A stretch of 64,000 nt of DNA from JAIBJN01 sp963802795 (GTDB lineage: Bacteria; Actinomycetota; Thermoleophilia; Gaiellales; Gaiellaceae). Below, piece by piece: positions 16,456 through 24,986 of this stretch. A model generated the notes under the pieces. The model made no database searches. It had not been told where the DNA came from and saw only the letters and a program-made list of their open reading frames with translations. Every line of letters begins with the position of its first letter. The first letter of the stretch is position 1. Made by a program: the position numbers and the translations under genes. The stretch spans positions 1-64,000 of the forward strand of contig CAWDJV010000005.1 in NCBI GenBank assembly GCA_963802795.1, written 5' to 3'.

Positions 16456-16754
16456 ACACGCCGCGAGCTTCGATTTGCAGGACAGACGTGCCCGCGAATG
16501 ACCGCCCATGGTAAGGAGGGCGTCGACGGTTCGGCAGGGCTGAGCCCCAATCAGCAGTATCTCCGGCCCACACCGAAGAACGATCGCAGCACCCCGAACC
16601 TCGCCAGAGCGTTCTCACCCGTGCGGCGCCCGTTCGCTCGACAAGCCCACGCGGCGCGCAATACACCCTCCGCGGCGCCCCCACTGTTGCCACAGGACGC
16701 TCAGAAGTCGCCTATCCTGGCATCACTACAACACCATATGCAGGGGTTTCCGAG
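16456..16754. other. Intergenic stretch without recognised gene
   Basis: No protein-like frame was found. It links the truncated reductase to the tRNA-Val remnant and probably contains an ancient integration junction. Confidence 0.4.
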
Positions 16755-16796
16755 TAGGCGGTACTGGGCTCGAACCAGTGACCCCCAGCTTGTCGA
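16755..16796 (-). other. tRNA-Val(GAC) 3'-half remnant, second copy
   Basis: On the minus strand: anticodon loop TCGACAA, 3' anticodon stem GCTGG, T arm ACTGG / TTCGAGC / CCAGT and acceptor ACCGCCT, followed by A and then CTC in place of CCA. The 5' half is missing. The T arm pairs perfectly here, better than in the copy at 4911. Interpreted as an integration scar. Confidence 0.65.
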
Positions 16797-16917
16797 AACG
16801 ACTCAGACGTTCGCGCCTGCTCGCTTATCCCTGCAAACGGGCGCTTTCCGTTTTTGTGCTGTTCGCGGCGAGCGCACCCGAACGAACACCCGCTGCGAGC
16901 GTTGCGAGCACGCGGCG

Positions 16918-17781
16918 CTACTGGCGAGCCTGGCCTGACGCCTCGGTGAGCCGATAAACGCGGCGTCGGCCGGGCAGGCCCTTGAGTTCGTGCTCGCCCG
17001 CATCTTCGAGGCGGAGGTCGGACCCCTCGAGCAAGCTCACAGCCGGCCCGGAGACCAGCACCTCGCCCGGCTGCGCGAGCGCCGCGATCCGCGTGACGGC
17101 GTGGACTGCGACACCGCGGACGTTGCCGGCGTGGCGCTCGACCTCGCCCGAGTGGACACCCGCCCGGATCGGGAGGCCCTCGGCTGCCGCGCGATCCCTG
17201 ATCGCGCCCGCGCACTGAACGGCACGCGCCGCCCCGTCGAAGAAGGCCAGGAAGCCGTCGCCCGTCGTCGTCACCTCCAGCCCCCGGAAGCGGTCGAGCT
17301 CGCGCCGCACGCCATCGCCATGGCGGGCGAGAAGCTCCTTCCACGCAGCGTCGCCGAGCCGCACGGCCACGTCCGTCGAGCCGACGATGTCCGTGACGAG
17401 AAGCGTGGCGACGACGCGCTCTCCCGCCTCGGGCGATTTCGCCCAGCCGCGCACGCCCGCGAACTCGATGCACACGTAGGGCTCGTTGCCCACGACTCTG
17501 GACAGGTGACCCGGCGCAATGTCGAACGCCTCGCCCGCGCGCATTATGCGGCGCGCACCTTCCATCTCGATCTCGACCTGGCCCGACAATACGACGCCCT
17601 GGTGGTGGTGCAGGCAGGTCGCGGTGCCCGCGACGGGCTGTACGTGCTCGGACCAGCTCCAACCAGGTTGGTGCACCATGCGGGCGACATGGACCTCGCC
17701 GAGCACCACCAACTGCACCGTCAACAACGGCTGCGTGACGAGCTCGTCCGGCTCGTCGAACGATTTGTTCACGATGCCCAT
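16918..17781 (-). CDS. Cupin-adenylate/guanylate cyclase fusion
   Basis: A 287-residue protein. An N-terminal cupin domain spans about residues 1-110 (WSEHVQPVAGTATCLHHHQGVVLSG, with a His cluster, and FDIAPGHLSRVVGN). A class III cyclase domain spans about 118-287: ATLLVTDIVGSTDVAVRLGD and GLEVTTTGDGFLAFF carry the two metal Asp residues, then GVHSGEVERHAGNVRGVAVH and GEVLVSGPAV. The cupin may sense a small ligand or metal and tune cyclic nucleotide synthesis. The start at 17781 is chosen because the cupin begins there; the ribosome site is weak. Confidence 0.8.
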   Translation of the reverse strand: MGIVNKSFDEPDELVTQPLLTVQLVVLGEVHVARMVHQPGWSWSEHVQPVAGTATCLHHHQGVVLSGQVEIEMEGARRIMRAGEAFDIAPGHLSRVVGNEPYVCIEFAGVRGWAKSPEAGERVVATLLVTDIVGSTDVAVRLGDAAWKELLARHGDGVRRELDRFRGLEVTTTGDGFLAFFDGAARAVQCAGAIRDRAAAEGLPIRAGVHSGEVERHAGNVRGVAVHAVTRIAALAQPGEVLVSGPAVSLLEGSDLRLEDAGEHELKGLPGRRRVYRLTEASGQARQ

Positions 17782-18115
17782 CGCGCCAGGATACGGGCAG
17801 GCGCAGGGCGACGGCACCGTCGGACAGATACTCGAAACCGCTCCGATTGTCGCAAGGTCGTGCGTGTGAAATCGTGTGGGCATGGCCGACGCCGGGCGAC
17901 TCGGCCGCATTCGGTAGGCGCGACGGAACGCCGAGGTTAGGACGCCCAGGCAGCAGTCTACGAAGCCCACTGCGTGATCCGAGCCTCCGTGTGCATCCCT
18001 CAGGGCCAACTCTCAACGGCGGAGCCAGAGCCTCCAAGTGCCAGCGTAGATCGCGACTCGGAATTCGCACAGCCGCAGTTTTCCCCCAACGGCTCCTAGC
18101 TGCAAAGGGCAGGGT

Positions 18116-18285
18116 CACGACTTCAGAAACGCCAAGGGTCCAGAAACCATCCTGGAGCCCTTCTCGCCGTTGCAGCAGAACAAGTCGCGAGACGCGCTCG
18201 CGTCTAGCGCTTGACGACCTTGTGGATCTACGCTCAAGACGACGACATCGGGAAGCGGCGGGTTGGGCGCATTCCAGTTCTGGGA
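18116..18285. repeat. Partial copy of the 20.1-kb monooxygenase 3' region
   Basis: 18116-18228 repeats 20128-20239 (the last codons and terminator of the small monooxygenase-like gene), and 18232-18285 repeats 20905-20955 (CTCAAGACGACGACATCGGG onward). The two pieces are adjacent here but about 0.7 kb apart at the other site, so this copy has an internal deletion. The rest of 17782-18360 holds no recognised gene. Confidence 0.8.
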
Positions 18286-18360
18286 CCAGCGTCGACCTGT
18301 TGACTTCGTGGGACAGAGCGGAGCGGAGGGGCGGCCTCCAGCGCTCTACGATCTTCGCAT

Positions 18361-19038
18361 GACCGATAACGAGCAGTTCTGGCGCGCGATCGTCACGGGC
18401 GACGCAGGCGTGATGCGACGCGAGCGCCGACGACATCGGCGCATCCCTGGCGCGCCCCGCTGCAAGACGTGCCTCGTGCCACTTGGCGGACCGGCGGCAC
18501 CCGTGGTCCGCCTCGTCCTCAAGCGCCGCCCATCCGCGAAGAACCCCAACTACTGCGGGTCGACGACGCTCGCGGAGCAGATGCGGCCGACGGAGTTCAG
18601 CAGGCTGATGAACCGCTTCTTCGACTGCGCGAACCGCGTCGTGATCGACAGCGACGGGCTCGTCGACAAGCTCGTCGGCGACGAGGTCGTCGCACTCTAC
18701 GTGCCCGCCGTCGGCCCTGACCACGCACGAAAGGCTGTTGAGGCCGCGGGCGACCTGCTGCGCGCGACGGCCGACCTCGTGCCGGTCGGCGCCGGCGTCC
18801 ACACCTGCGTCGCGTACGTGGCGCGGCGGCTCCGACTCGACCCTCGCCGACTTCACCGCGCTCGGCGACGCGGTCAACGTCACGGCGAGGCTGGCGTCGC
18901 TCGCGAGCGCGGGTGAGGCGCTGATCAGCGAGGCGGCCTACACCGCTTCCGGGCTCCGATGCCCGCGACCCCGAGCGGCGCGAGCTCTCGGTAAAAGGCC
19001 GGGACGCGCCGCTCGCGGTGCGGATCCTTCGGGCCTAA
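18361..19038 (+). pseudogene. Damaged copy of the class III cyclase
   Basis: Same protein as at 5037, but with a 26-codon deletion after NPNYC. The deletion removes the second CxxC pair and the LFADVRGS segment with the first metal-binding aspartate. The frame also shifts near 18825 (after VHTCVAYV) and near 18945. The stop that copy A has lost is present here (RILRA, stop at about 19038). Without the first metal ligand it cannot be an active cyclase. Confidence 0.8.
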
Positions 19039-19087
19039 CTTGGTACTGGAATTGGTACTGATCTCAGCGGATCTCAGCGCACCGAGA

Positions 19088-19123
19088 AGGACTGAAGCGG
19101 GGCCGAAACCACGCTTCAGTCCT
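19088..19123. terminator. Hairpin in repeat copy B
   Basis: Same 15-bp hairpin as at 5843, with a single mismatched pair (A at 19111). Downstream of the damaged cyclase. Confidence 0.6.
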
Positions 19124-19146
19124 CAAATGGACCTTCCGTAACAGAG

Positions 19147-19208
19147 CTTCAAAACCGGTGAGGCGTGGCAGCCCCACGCTGGGTAGGTTCGACTCCTGCG
19201 CCGCTCCG
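19147..19208 (+). other. tRNA-Sec 3'-half remnant S2
   Basis: The best preserved copy. It has anticodon loop CTTCAAA (UCA anticodon), 3' anticodon stem ACCGG, a long variable arm with a GCGTGG / CCACGC stem, T arm GTAGG / TTCGACT / CCTGC and acceptor end GCCGCTCCG. The long variable arm and UCA anticodon identify selenocysteine tRNA. The 5' half is absent. The flank upstream (ATGGACCTTCC) is shared with S1 and in diverged form with the sites near 27.97 and 29.78 kb. Confidence 0.7.
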
Positions 19209-19431
19209 TTCAGAAAGCTCCTGCACATGAGCCACTTCAACAGCTTCGACGTAGTCTGATGCCGCAACAGAATGTGAACTTGGTACTGGATTTGGTACTG
19301 GTTTCAGCGCGCCTCAGCGCACCTAATCGCATCTAAGAACTAAGCCGCCGGGTCGCAGAAACCCGTACTCCGAGCTGGCTGCATCTGCACGAGCCGCCCG
19401 CGGTTGTGCAACCACCGGCGCAGCACTGCCC

Positions 19432-19581
19432 TCACCTTAGGTGAGGCAAGCAGGCTGGCCGCCTTGGCGACGACCGTGCCGGCTTCAGGCCAAAGCGCGG
19501 ATCGCCCGAGTACTTCTTCTCGTCGATGAGGCGCTTGAGCTCATCGATGTCGAGCACCTTGTACTCGTCGTACTTGACCAT
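19432..19581 (-). CDS. Small hypothetical protein
   Basis: A 49-residue protein (MVKYDEYKVLDIDELKRLIDE) with AGGAG nine bases before the ATG. The N-terminal 25 residues are acidic and helical; the tail is rich in Arg and Pro. Function unknown. It is followed on its upstream side by two more small genes in the same direction. Confidence 0.5.
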   Translation of the reverse strand: MVKYDEYKVLDIDELKRLIDEKKYSGDPRFGLKPARSSPRRPACLPHLR

Positions 19582-19665
19582 GGCCGCTCCTGGCGGCTCG
19601 CGCGCGACCCAACTCCGAGGCCGGAGGAGGCCGCTCCGCACGTAAGGGGCCATGTCGCTGGGTGT

Positions 19666-19872
19666 CTAGCTGCTTGCCTTTGGCTTGCGCCCCCGACGCG
19701 CTACAGACTTGGCGTTGGTCTTGCTGGCGATGGCCTGAGCTTCAGCGTCGGTCAGGTCTGCCGCATACGCGCCGCGCCGAGCGTCCGTGTACGTGATCCG
19801 CAACACGGCGCCTTTTCCGTCCGGCACTACCTCTCCCGACTGGTCTGAAACGAGCACGGTCTTGCGAGCCAT
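19666..19872 (-). CDS. Small basic DNA-binding-like protein with AT-hook tail
   Basis: 68 residues, ATG 19872 preceded by GGGAGGGA. It starts MARKTVLVSDQSGEVV and ends SVARRGRKPKASS, where RGRKP matches an AT-hook core. The N-terminus resembles small actinobacterial proteins that carry Cys pairs at the positions of Ser here (VSDQS), so a zinc site may have been lost. It could be a nucleoid-associated protein; this is inference from composition. Confidence 0.6.
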   Translation of the reverse strand: MARKTVLVSDQSGEVVPDGKGAVLRITYTDARRGAYAADLTDAEAQAIASKTNAKSVARRGRKPKASS

Positions 19873-19900
19873 TTTCCCTCCCGTTGAGTTTCGCGGGAGT

Positions 19901-20047
19901 CTACTGCGACGAGCGCCTGTTGCCGTGCCTCTCCTCGAAGGCTCTCCTCTCCCGGAGATGATTTTCAAGGGTCGGATTCCTGAACAGATAGAGGCCCACC
20001 CTGAACCATTCAATCCAAAAGCGAACCATGACGCGCCACCGGTACAT
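19901..20047 (-). CDS. Trp- and Arg-rich small protein
   Basis: A 48-residue frame (MYRWRVMVRFWIEWFRVGLY) with GAGGAGG upstream of the ATG at 20047. The first half is hydrophobic and aromatic with interspersed Arg; the second half is charged (NHLRERRAFEERHGNRRSSQ). It ends 28 bases before the AT-hook-like gene and may be co-transcribed with it. No homologue recognised. Confidence 0.4.
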   Translation of the reverse strand: MYRWRVMVRFWIEWFRVGLYLFRNPTLENHLRERRAFEERHGNRRSSQ

Positions 20048-20145
20048 GCGCTGACCTCCTCGACGAAGTCGAGCGGTCTAGTCGCCGTTTGCGAGCTCCC
20101 CGCAAAGGCAGTTCACGTCATCTGGCCACAACTTCAGAAGCGCCA

Positions 20146-20175
20146 AAGGGCTCCAGAAACCATCCTGGAGCCCTT
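20146..20175 (-). terminator. Hairpin terminator
   Basis: An 11-bp stem (AAGGGCTCCAG / CTGGAGCCCTT) with an eight-base loop, about 40 bases past the stop of the small monooxygenase-like gene on the minus strand. A damaged copy is in the repeat near 18130. Confidence 0.6.
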
Positions 20176-20217
20176 CTCGCCCTTGCAGCAGAACAAGTCG
20201 CGAGACGCGCTCGCGTC

Positions 20218-20550
20218 TCAGCGCTTGACGACCTTGTGGATCTTGAGAATCTCCGGATCACCCGACAGCACGATGCCGACGTCGTTCAGCACCGGCATGA
20301 GGTGCTTGCCGAACGCGTCGAACTGCTCCCGCGAGTCCCAGATCTCGCTGACTCGGAACTTCCCGTCCGAAACGAAGGCGACGTGATACTCGAGTCCCTT
20401 CGGCGGCCAGTCGCCGGCCTTCTCAAGACGGCGGCTCGTTTCGTCGTACTGCTCGGGAGTCACACTAGGCGCGCCCGTGAAGCGGACAAGGATGCTTGTC
20501 TTGCGATCCTCCATGCTGCGCGTCGCGGACTCAGGGCTGGTCGTGGCCAC
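20218..20550 (-). CDS. Small dimeric alpha/beta-barrel (monooxygenase-like) protein
   Basis: 110 residues from GTG 20550, which has GGAGG eight bases upstream. The pattern TSILVRFTGAPSVTPEQYDET, LEYHVAFVSDGKFRVSEIWDSREQFDAFGKHLMPVL fits the ferredoxin-like ABM/DUF-type barrel proteins. Such proteins act as small monooxygenases or binding proteins. No partner gene is adjacent. Confidence 0.7.
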   Translation of the reverse strand: MATTSPESATRSMEDRKTSILVRFTGAPSVTPEQYDETSRRLEKAGDWPPKGLEYHVAFVSDGKFRVSEIWDSREQFDAFGKHLMPVLNDVGIVLSGDPEILKIHKVVKR

Positions 20551-21684
20551 TCGTGGCCTCCTTCGATGGATTGCTCCCGACCGAGCCGCCTACAAACCAA
20601 ACACCTCTACTACGGCGCTCGCCTGGCGGGCGAGGAATCTGAGCCAGAAGACATTTGGACCCTATCACCCTCTCGTCGTGCGCCCCCGCAGAACCGTGGC
20701 GAGTAGCACGGCAGACGACCTGCAATCCAGCGCCGTCGAGTCACCGAGCCTTGAGCAAGTAAGAACCGTGGAGACGGACGACCCGCTAACGAGCCCATCG
20801 ATGTCGGCCCTTACTCCGCCCGTCTCGACGACCGTCGCCTCAGGGGATCACGTGTATCCGAGAGAAGTGCCCGGCGAGTAGGAGGCCGAGGCTCTAGTAG
20901 TCGCTCAAGACGACGACATCGGGCGGCGGCGGGTTGGGCGCATTCTAATTCTGGGACCAGCGACGCACCGGGCCGGCCCCACAACTTGCGTAAGTGCAGC
21001 GGCTAGGCTGAGAGAGTGGCCGCTTCGGAGTGGACGGTGCGCGAATCGAAAAGGGAGACTCCGAGCTCCGAGAGTGTCGGGGCCTCGTGGTCGGTGAGGT
21101 GCAGCACTCGCGACGGTCGAGAGACCGCAACCATCGTTGAGGTCGAGCTCGCGGTGATGAGCCGGCTCGCGAAGGGTTCGGTTGCAAGCGACACGCGACT
21201 AGCACTGAGAACTCAGGGAAGAGGCCCCGTCGAGGCTTTCGTGAAGCGTGGTGGTGATCCGCCGACTCGGATCGTGTGCTCGGCATCCGGCTGTCAGGCG
21301 CAGTGAAGTAACGGAACGCCTGCGGAAGGGCGGCGACCGTCAGCGCGTGCCTACGCCGGCCGAGCGATTCCAGGCAGGAAACCAACGGGCCGCATGGACA
21401 CAGGGAGAGCGGCGCGGTTCGGGCTGCGAGGCCACACCGAGGCCACACACGGCTAGGGGTTCGGGGTGAAGCGGCTCGTGTCGTGCCAGCGGCCGCGTCG
21501 ACGGGCCTCCTCGCGGCGAGCCTCATTTCGCCGAGGCAACTCGGGCGAGACCTGCCGTTGGCAAAACGTGAACATCGAAAGTGGAGGCTGAGTTGGTCGA
21601 CAGAACGTCCCGCGCCACTTCACGTGGAGCGAGCTGATACCGCGCGAAGCCGTCGGGTTCAGGAAGCGCTGGTATAGCTCGGGC
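20551..21684. other. 1.1-kb stretch without recognised gene
   Basis: Several open frames exist on both strands but none shows a protein family pattern, and codon usage looks random. It includes a segment (20905-20955) repeated at 18232-18285. It is probably decayed island sequence. Confidence 0.4.
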
Positions 21685-21987
21685 TCACGATCCGTGAACC
21701 TCGTAGTGCTGCACGCGCTCCTCGCGGTCGACTAGATAGCGGTCGTCTTCCGGGTAGAACACGGCCTTGCCGATGTCGTCGCCTGCGAAGCCACGAATAG
21801 CGTCCTCCGAGTCCCAGAAGCTCAGCGTCAAGAACTCAACGCGATCGCCCTCCCGTCGCCGCAGCATCCACGCACCGAGATTGCCAGGGGTTCTCTGATA
21901 GTCAGTGATTCCTGTGGCTTGAACGTAGGCGGCATAGGTCTCGGCGTCATCCGCCGACGTCCAACCACGCCAGAGGCGAGCGATCAC
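21685..21987 (-). CDS. Antibiotic biosynthesis monooxygenase-like protein
   Basis: 100 residues from GTG 21987, which has AAAGGAGAA just upstream; this decides the start over the ATG at 22017. The pattern VIARLWRGWTSADDAETYAAY, VEFLTLSFWDSEDAIRGFAG, DRYLVDREERVQHYEV is that of small ABM-domain proteins. A paralogue with the same ends (IARWWRGW, SSHYEIVE) is at 37814-38131. Function is unknown, probably a small oxygenase or binding protein. Confidence 0.75.
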   Translation of the reverse strand: MIARLWRGWTSADDAETYAAYVQATGITDYQRTPGNLGAWMLRRREGDRVEFLTLSFWDSEDAIRGFAGDDIGKAVFYPEDDRYLVDREERVQHYEVHGS

Positions 21988-22264
21988 AATTCTCCTTTCG
22001 AGCAGGATCGTCGACATACGCAGGACGTTAGGCGGGTTCCCCCACGAGCGCTATAGCCCGGGAGCCTGCGCGATCGTTTTTCATCGGGTTCGACCATCAA
22101 TGGCAAGCGGAGATGTCCTTCTCATTACGACGGTAGCGCGAGTTCGAGCACCCCACAGGCCGGGCTGTCGTAACGAGGCCGGCAGAGGAGCGCATGAGGA
22201 ACCAGTCGACGAGCGGACGCCGGCTCGGCCGACGTTCGCAGCGCACTTCGAAGTTCGTCCGCGC

Positions 22265-22795
22265 TCAGGTCGCTGGCCGTCCGCTAAATCTGCTGAGGTA
22301 AAGCCACGTGGGTCGGTAGCCGAGTCGCTCGTAGAATCGCAGAGCACCGGAGTTGCCGGCGAGAACGCCGACCACGACGTCGGCAACTCCGAGGTTCGCG
22401 AGCTCGAGATGGCACCGGTTCATCAGCGCTTCGCCGATCCCCAGACCCCGATGCTCGGGGAGCACGGAAAGCGACTCGAGCTCAGCGATTCGATTGCCCG
22501 TGGCCCACGTGTCGGCCACCCACGTGTCGCGCGCTCTTGTCATGTGCACGAGGGCGTAACCTACGAGACGCTCTCCAAGCGAAGCCAGGAGGAGAAACGT
22601 GTCCTCCTTGCGGAAGAGATCCTCGTAGAGGCTGCGGCGCTCATCCCACGTCGTCTCATCCGAGACATAGGGCGCAAGCTCCGGCATTGACTCCGAATGG
22701 TGTCGATGCACAACCAACCACAGCCGCTCTAGACGCGGGATGTCCCCGGCGCTTCCGCGTGTGATCAACACATCGACGTTTCGCGGAGGACTCAC
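22265..22795 (-). CDS. GNAT-family N-acetyltransferase
   Basis: 176 residues from GTG 22795, chosen for its GAGGAGG ribosome site. The GNAT fold is clear: LLLASLGERLVGYALVHM, IAELESLSVLPEHRGLGIGEALMNRC (acetyl-CoA pyrophosphate loop RGLGIG) and GNSGALRFYERLGYRPTWLYLSR. It transfers an acetyl group from acetyl-CoA to an unknown amine. Monocistronic. Confidence 0.85.
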   Translation of the reverse strand: MSPPRNVDVLITRGSAGDIPRLERLWLVVHRHHSESMPELAPYVSDETTWDERRSLYEDLFRKEDTFLLLASLGERLVGYALVHMTRARDTWVADTWATGNRIAELESLSVLPEHRGLGIGEALMNRCHLELANLGVADVVVGVLAGNSGALRFYERLGYRPTWLYLSRFSGRPAT

Positions 22796-23010
22796 GAGAC
22801 CTCCTCTCAGCTCGGCGCAACTCCGAGCGTTTCCCCGTCTGCTGCTGCGGCCGGCCGCGCTTTGAACGGGTCGCACGCGGGCTGTATCGATCCATGTGAT
22901 CGGGGACAGCTCGTTGGCCTCCTGCGTTCCGCGCCCATCATTCTCGTCTTCTTCGACAAGACTCCTCGTTACATGCCACTCGACGACTCAGAGAGCGCCG
23001 GCGTGATGCC

Positions 23011-24225
23011 TCAGACGGTGCGGGGTCGCCATGGCTCGTGCTCGTGCGTGAGCCAGACGAGCTCGGGGTCGAGCGCAAGGACCCGCTGCCGGCCTTCGGT
23101 GGGCGGCTCGTCGAACTCGCCGAACCACACCGCCACGTCGCCGCCGACGATGACCGGGCGCCCGCCAGTCTCGACGACGACCATCTGCATGCCGGGTGTG
23201 TGGCCCGGCGCCGGGACGAGTCGGAGCCCGGGCAGCAGCTCGAGCTCGCCGTCGACCGGCACGTACCGCACGCCAGGCGCCTCGACCCACTCGCGAATGG
23301 TGTAGCCGTCCTCGCTGCGCGCGTCCTCGAGCTCCCGACGCTGGACATAGATCGGCCTGCCGGCGAAGAGGTGGTTGCCGCCGCAGTGGTCGGCGTGCAG
23401 GTGTGTGTTGACGACGATGTCGATGCCGGCGAGATCGAAGTCCTGCTCGCTCAGCGGCCGGAGGCGGGGATCCATGTCGGCCATCGCCGGGTGCAGCTCC
23501 GTCATGCCGGTGTCGACCAGCACGCGCGCATCGGGATGGTCGATGACGTGCACGTAGACCGGCATCCGCTCGCCCTCGACGGAAAGGTCGGCAACGAAGA
23601 CTGGCGTGATCGTGATCGAGGCGGGGGCATTCGGCCCGTCCGCCCTCCACCCGGCGACCTTCCGCCGATAGTCGGGCAGATGGAGCTGTGCGAGCGCGTC
23701 GAGCGCCGTCGACGTGAGCGCCGCCAGCCTCACGAGATTGGCCTCGTCTTGCTCGGTGAACTCTCCCTCGAGCCGATCGGAGGCCTGGATGAACCCGTAA
23801 TTCGCGCCGTCCGATCCGATCAGGGGGACGGCCAGCCAGCCCCGCAGCGGCTGGTGGTTGTCGACCTGGTCGCCGAAGTTCCGCCACTCGTCGTGGGCGC
23901 GGAGCTCCTCGTCGGTCAGCCGGATCGGCCGGCTGACCTCGTGTGCGTACGCATGGATGCCGAATCCCTTGGCCGGTGCTCGGTAATCCGCCCACCGCGC
24001 GTATTTCTCCGAGAGGGAGAAGTACTTGCGGGCCTGCGCCCACCCCTCGCCGATCAGCTGCGTGGCCGCTCCCTGGTGAGCGCGAGCGAGTACCCGGGCG
24101 AGCTCCGCCGTCTCGGCGAGGACCGGGTCGGTGGCCAGCATGAAGCTCGCAAGGTCGGCAGGAACGTCCGCGCTGGGTGCCGTGCTCGCGTTGTGGTACG
24201 TGTTCAAGAACCGTTCGGTCGTCAT
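23011..24225 (-). CDS. GAF domain-metallo-beta-lactamase (lactonase-like) fusion
   Basis: 404 residues from ATG 24225 (GGAGG upstream). The N-terminal half is a GAF-like sensor (about residues 30-195: QPLRGWLAVPLIGSDGANYGFIQASD, EFTEQDEANLVRLAALTSTALDAL). The C-terminal half is a metallo-beta-lactamase domain with VNTHLHADHCGGNHLF, PAPGHTPGMQMVV, IVGGDVAVWFGEFDEP and THEHEP, closest in layout to N-acyl homoserine lactonases. A sensor joined to a lactonase in one chain is unusual. It may hydrolyse lactones or esters in response to a small ligand. Confidence 0.8.
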   Translation of the reverse strand: MTTERFLNTYHNASTAPSADVPADLASFMLATDPVLAETAELARVLARAHQGAATQLIGEGWAQARKYFSLSEKYARWADYRAPAKGFGIHAYAHEVSRPIRLTDEELRAHDEWRNFGDQVDNHQPLRGWLAVPLIGSDGANYGFIQASDRLEGEFTEQDEANLVRLAALTSTALDALAQLHLPDYRRKVAGWRADGPNAPASITITPVFVADLSVEGERMPVYVHVIDHPDARVLVDTGMTELHPAMADMDPRLRPLSEQDFDLAGIDIVVNTHLHADHCGGNHLFAGRPIYVQRRELEDARSEDGYTIREWVEAPGVRYVPVDGELELLPGLRLVPAPGHTPGMQMVVVETGGRPVIVGGDVAVWFGEFDEPPTEGRQRVLALDPELVWLTHEHEPWRPRTV

Positions 24226-24462
24226 ATCGCCTCCGTCTATCAGCTCACTCACCGGAATCTCGCACCCGGCTCTTCGCTAATGACCAGCAGACGGCACCAA
24301 AATCATCGGCCGCCTCGCGACAAGCTCACGATCGACGTTCGACCACAAAGGGCGGCCAGCCGTAGAAACCGAGTGCCACGTGCCTAGATGGCCTACACAG
24401 CCGGGCCTACAAGGGCCGTTAGCCTGGCGGTTTGCGATCCGCCTAGCGACAGGGGCAACGCT

Positions 24463-24861
24463 ATGACGCTCGAAGGCATCAATCCCGAGAACCTGCCCAC
24501 CCCCCAGACTTACACCCACGTCGTCGCTGCCACTGGGCGCAGGCTGGTATTCATCGCCGGCCAAGAGCCCGAGGACAGCCAGGGCAATGTAGTCGGGCTC
24601 GGTGACCTGGCAGCCCAGGCACGTCAGGTGTTCGCCAATCTCGGCCGCGCTCTTGCGGCGGCCTCCGCCCGGACTGATCAGGTAGCCAAGATCACGATCT
24701 ACGTTGTTCGCCACCGGCCGGAGTTTTTGCCCGTGATCGAAGACGCCCGGGTTTCGCTGTTCGGCGACCACAAGCCTGTGGACACGCTGGTAGGTGTTCA
24801 ATCGTTGGCCCGACCCGAGTACCTGATCGAGGTTGACGCGATCGCGGTTACCGACGACTGA
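24463..24861 (+). CDS. RidA-family protein
   Basis: 132 residues from ATG 24463. RidA/YjgF signatures are present: THVVAATGRRLVFIAGQEPED at the start, LAAQARQVFANLGRALAAASA in the middle, and SLARPEYLIEVDAIAV at the end. The conserved Arg-Pro-Glu substrate-binding segment is visible. RidA proteins hydrolyse reactive enamine/imine intermediates of PLP enzymes. It is divergent from the GAF-lactonase gene. Confidence 0.85.
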   Translation: MTLEGINPENLPTPQTYTHVVAATGRRLVFIAGQEPEDSQGNVVGLGDLAAQARQVFANLGRALAAASARTDQVAKITIYVVRHRPEFLPVIEDARVSLFGDHKPVDTLVGVQSLARPEYLIEVDAIAVTDD

Positions 24862-24986
24862 CCGCCGCTGAGCACGACTCAAGGGGTGAGGACTTGAGCG
24901 ATTAGGCGAAACGGCGTCCGGCTTCTTGACCGGGCGCCGTTCGCCTGGCGGCGCCACGCTCGCACTCGACACCAATTCCCCGCTCG

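Larger units (their letters stand above)
18291..19325. repeat. About 1.1-kb direct repeat, copy B
   Basis: Second copy of 4970-6080, same orientation. It differs by an in-frame 78-bp deletion and small indels in the cyclase, one mismatch in the hairpin, and a better preserved tRNA-Sec 3' half. Confidence 0.85.

Noticed and set aside
16498..16938. 147-residue open frame on the plus strand
   Set aside because: It is a translation across the reverse complement of the tRNA-Val remnant (YWARTSDPQLVE), a known type of spurious protein.
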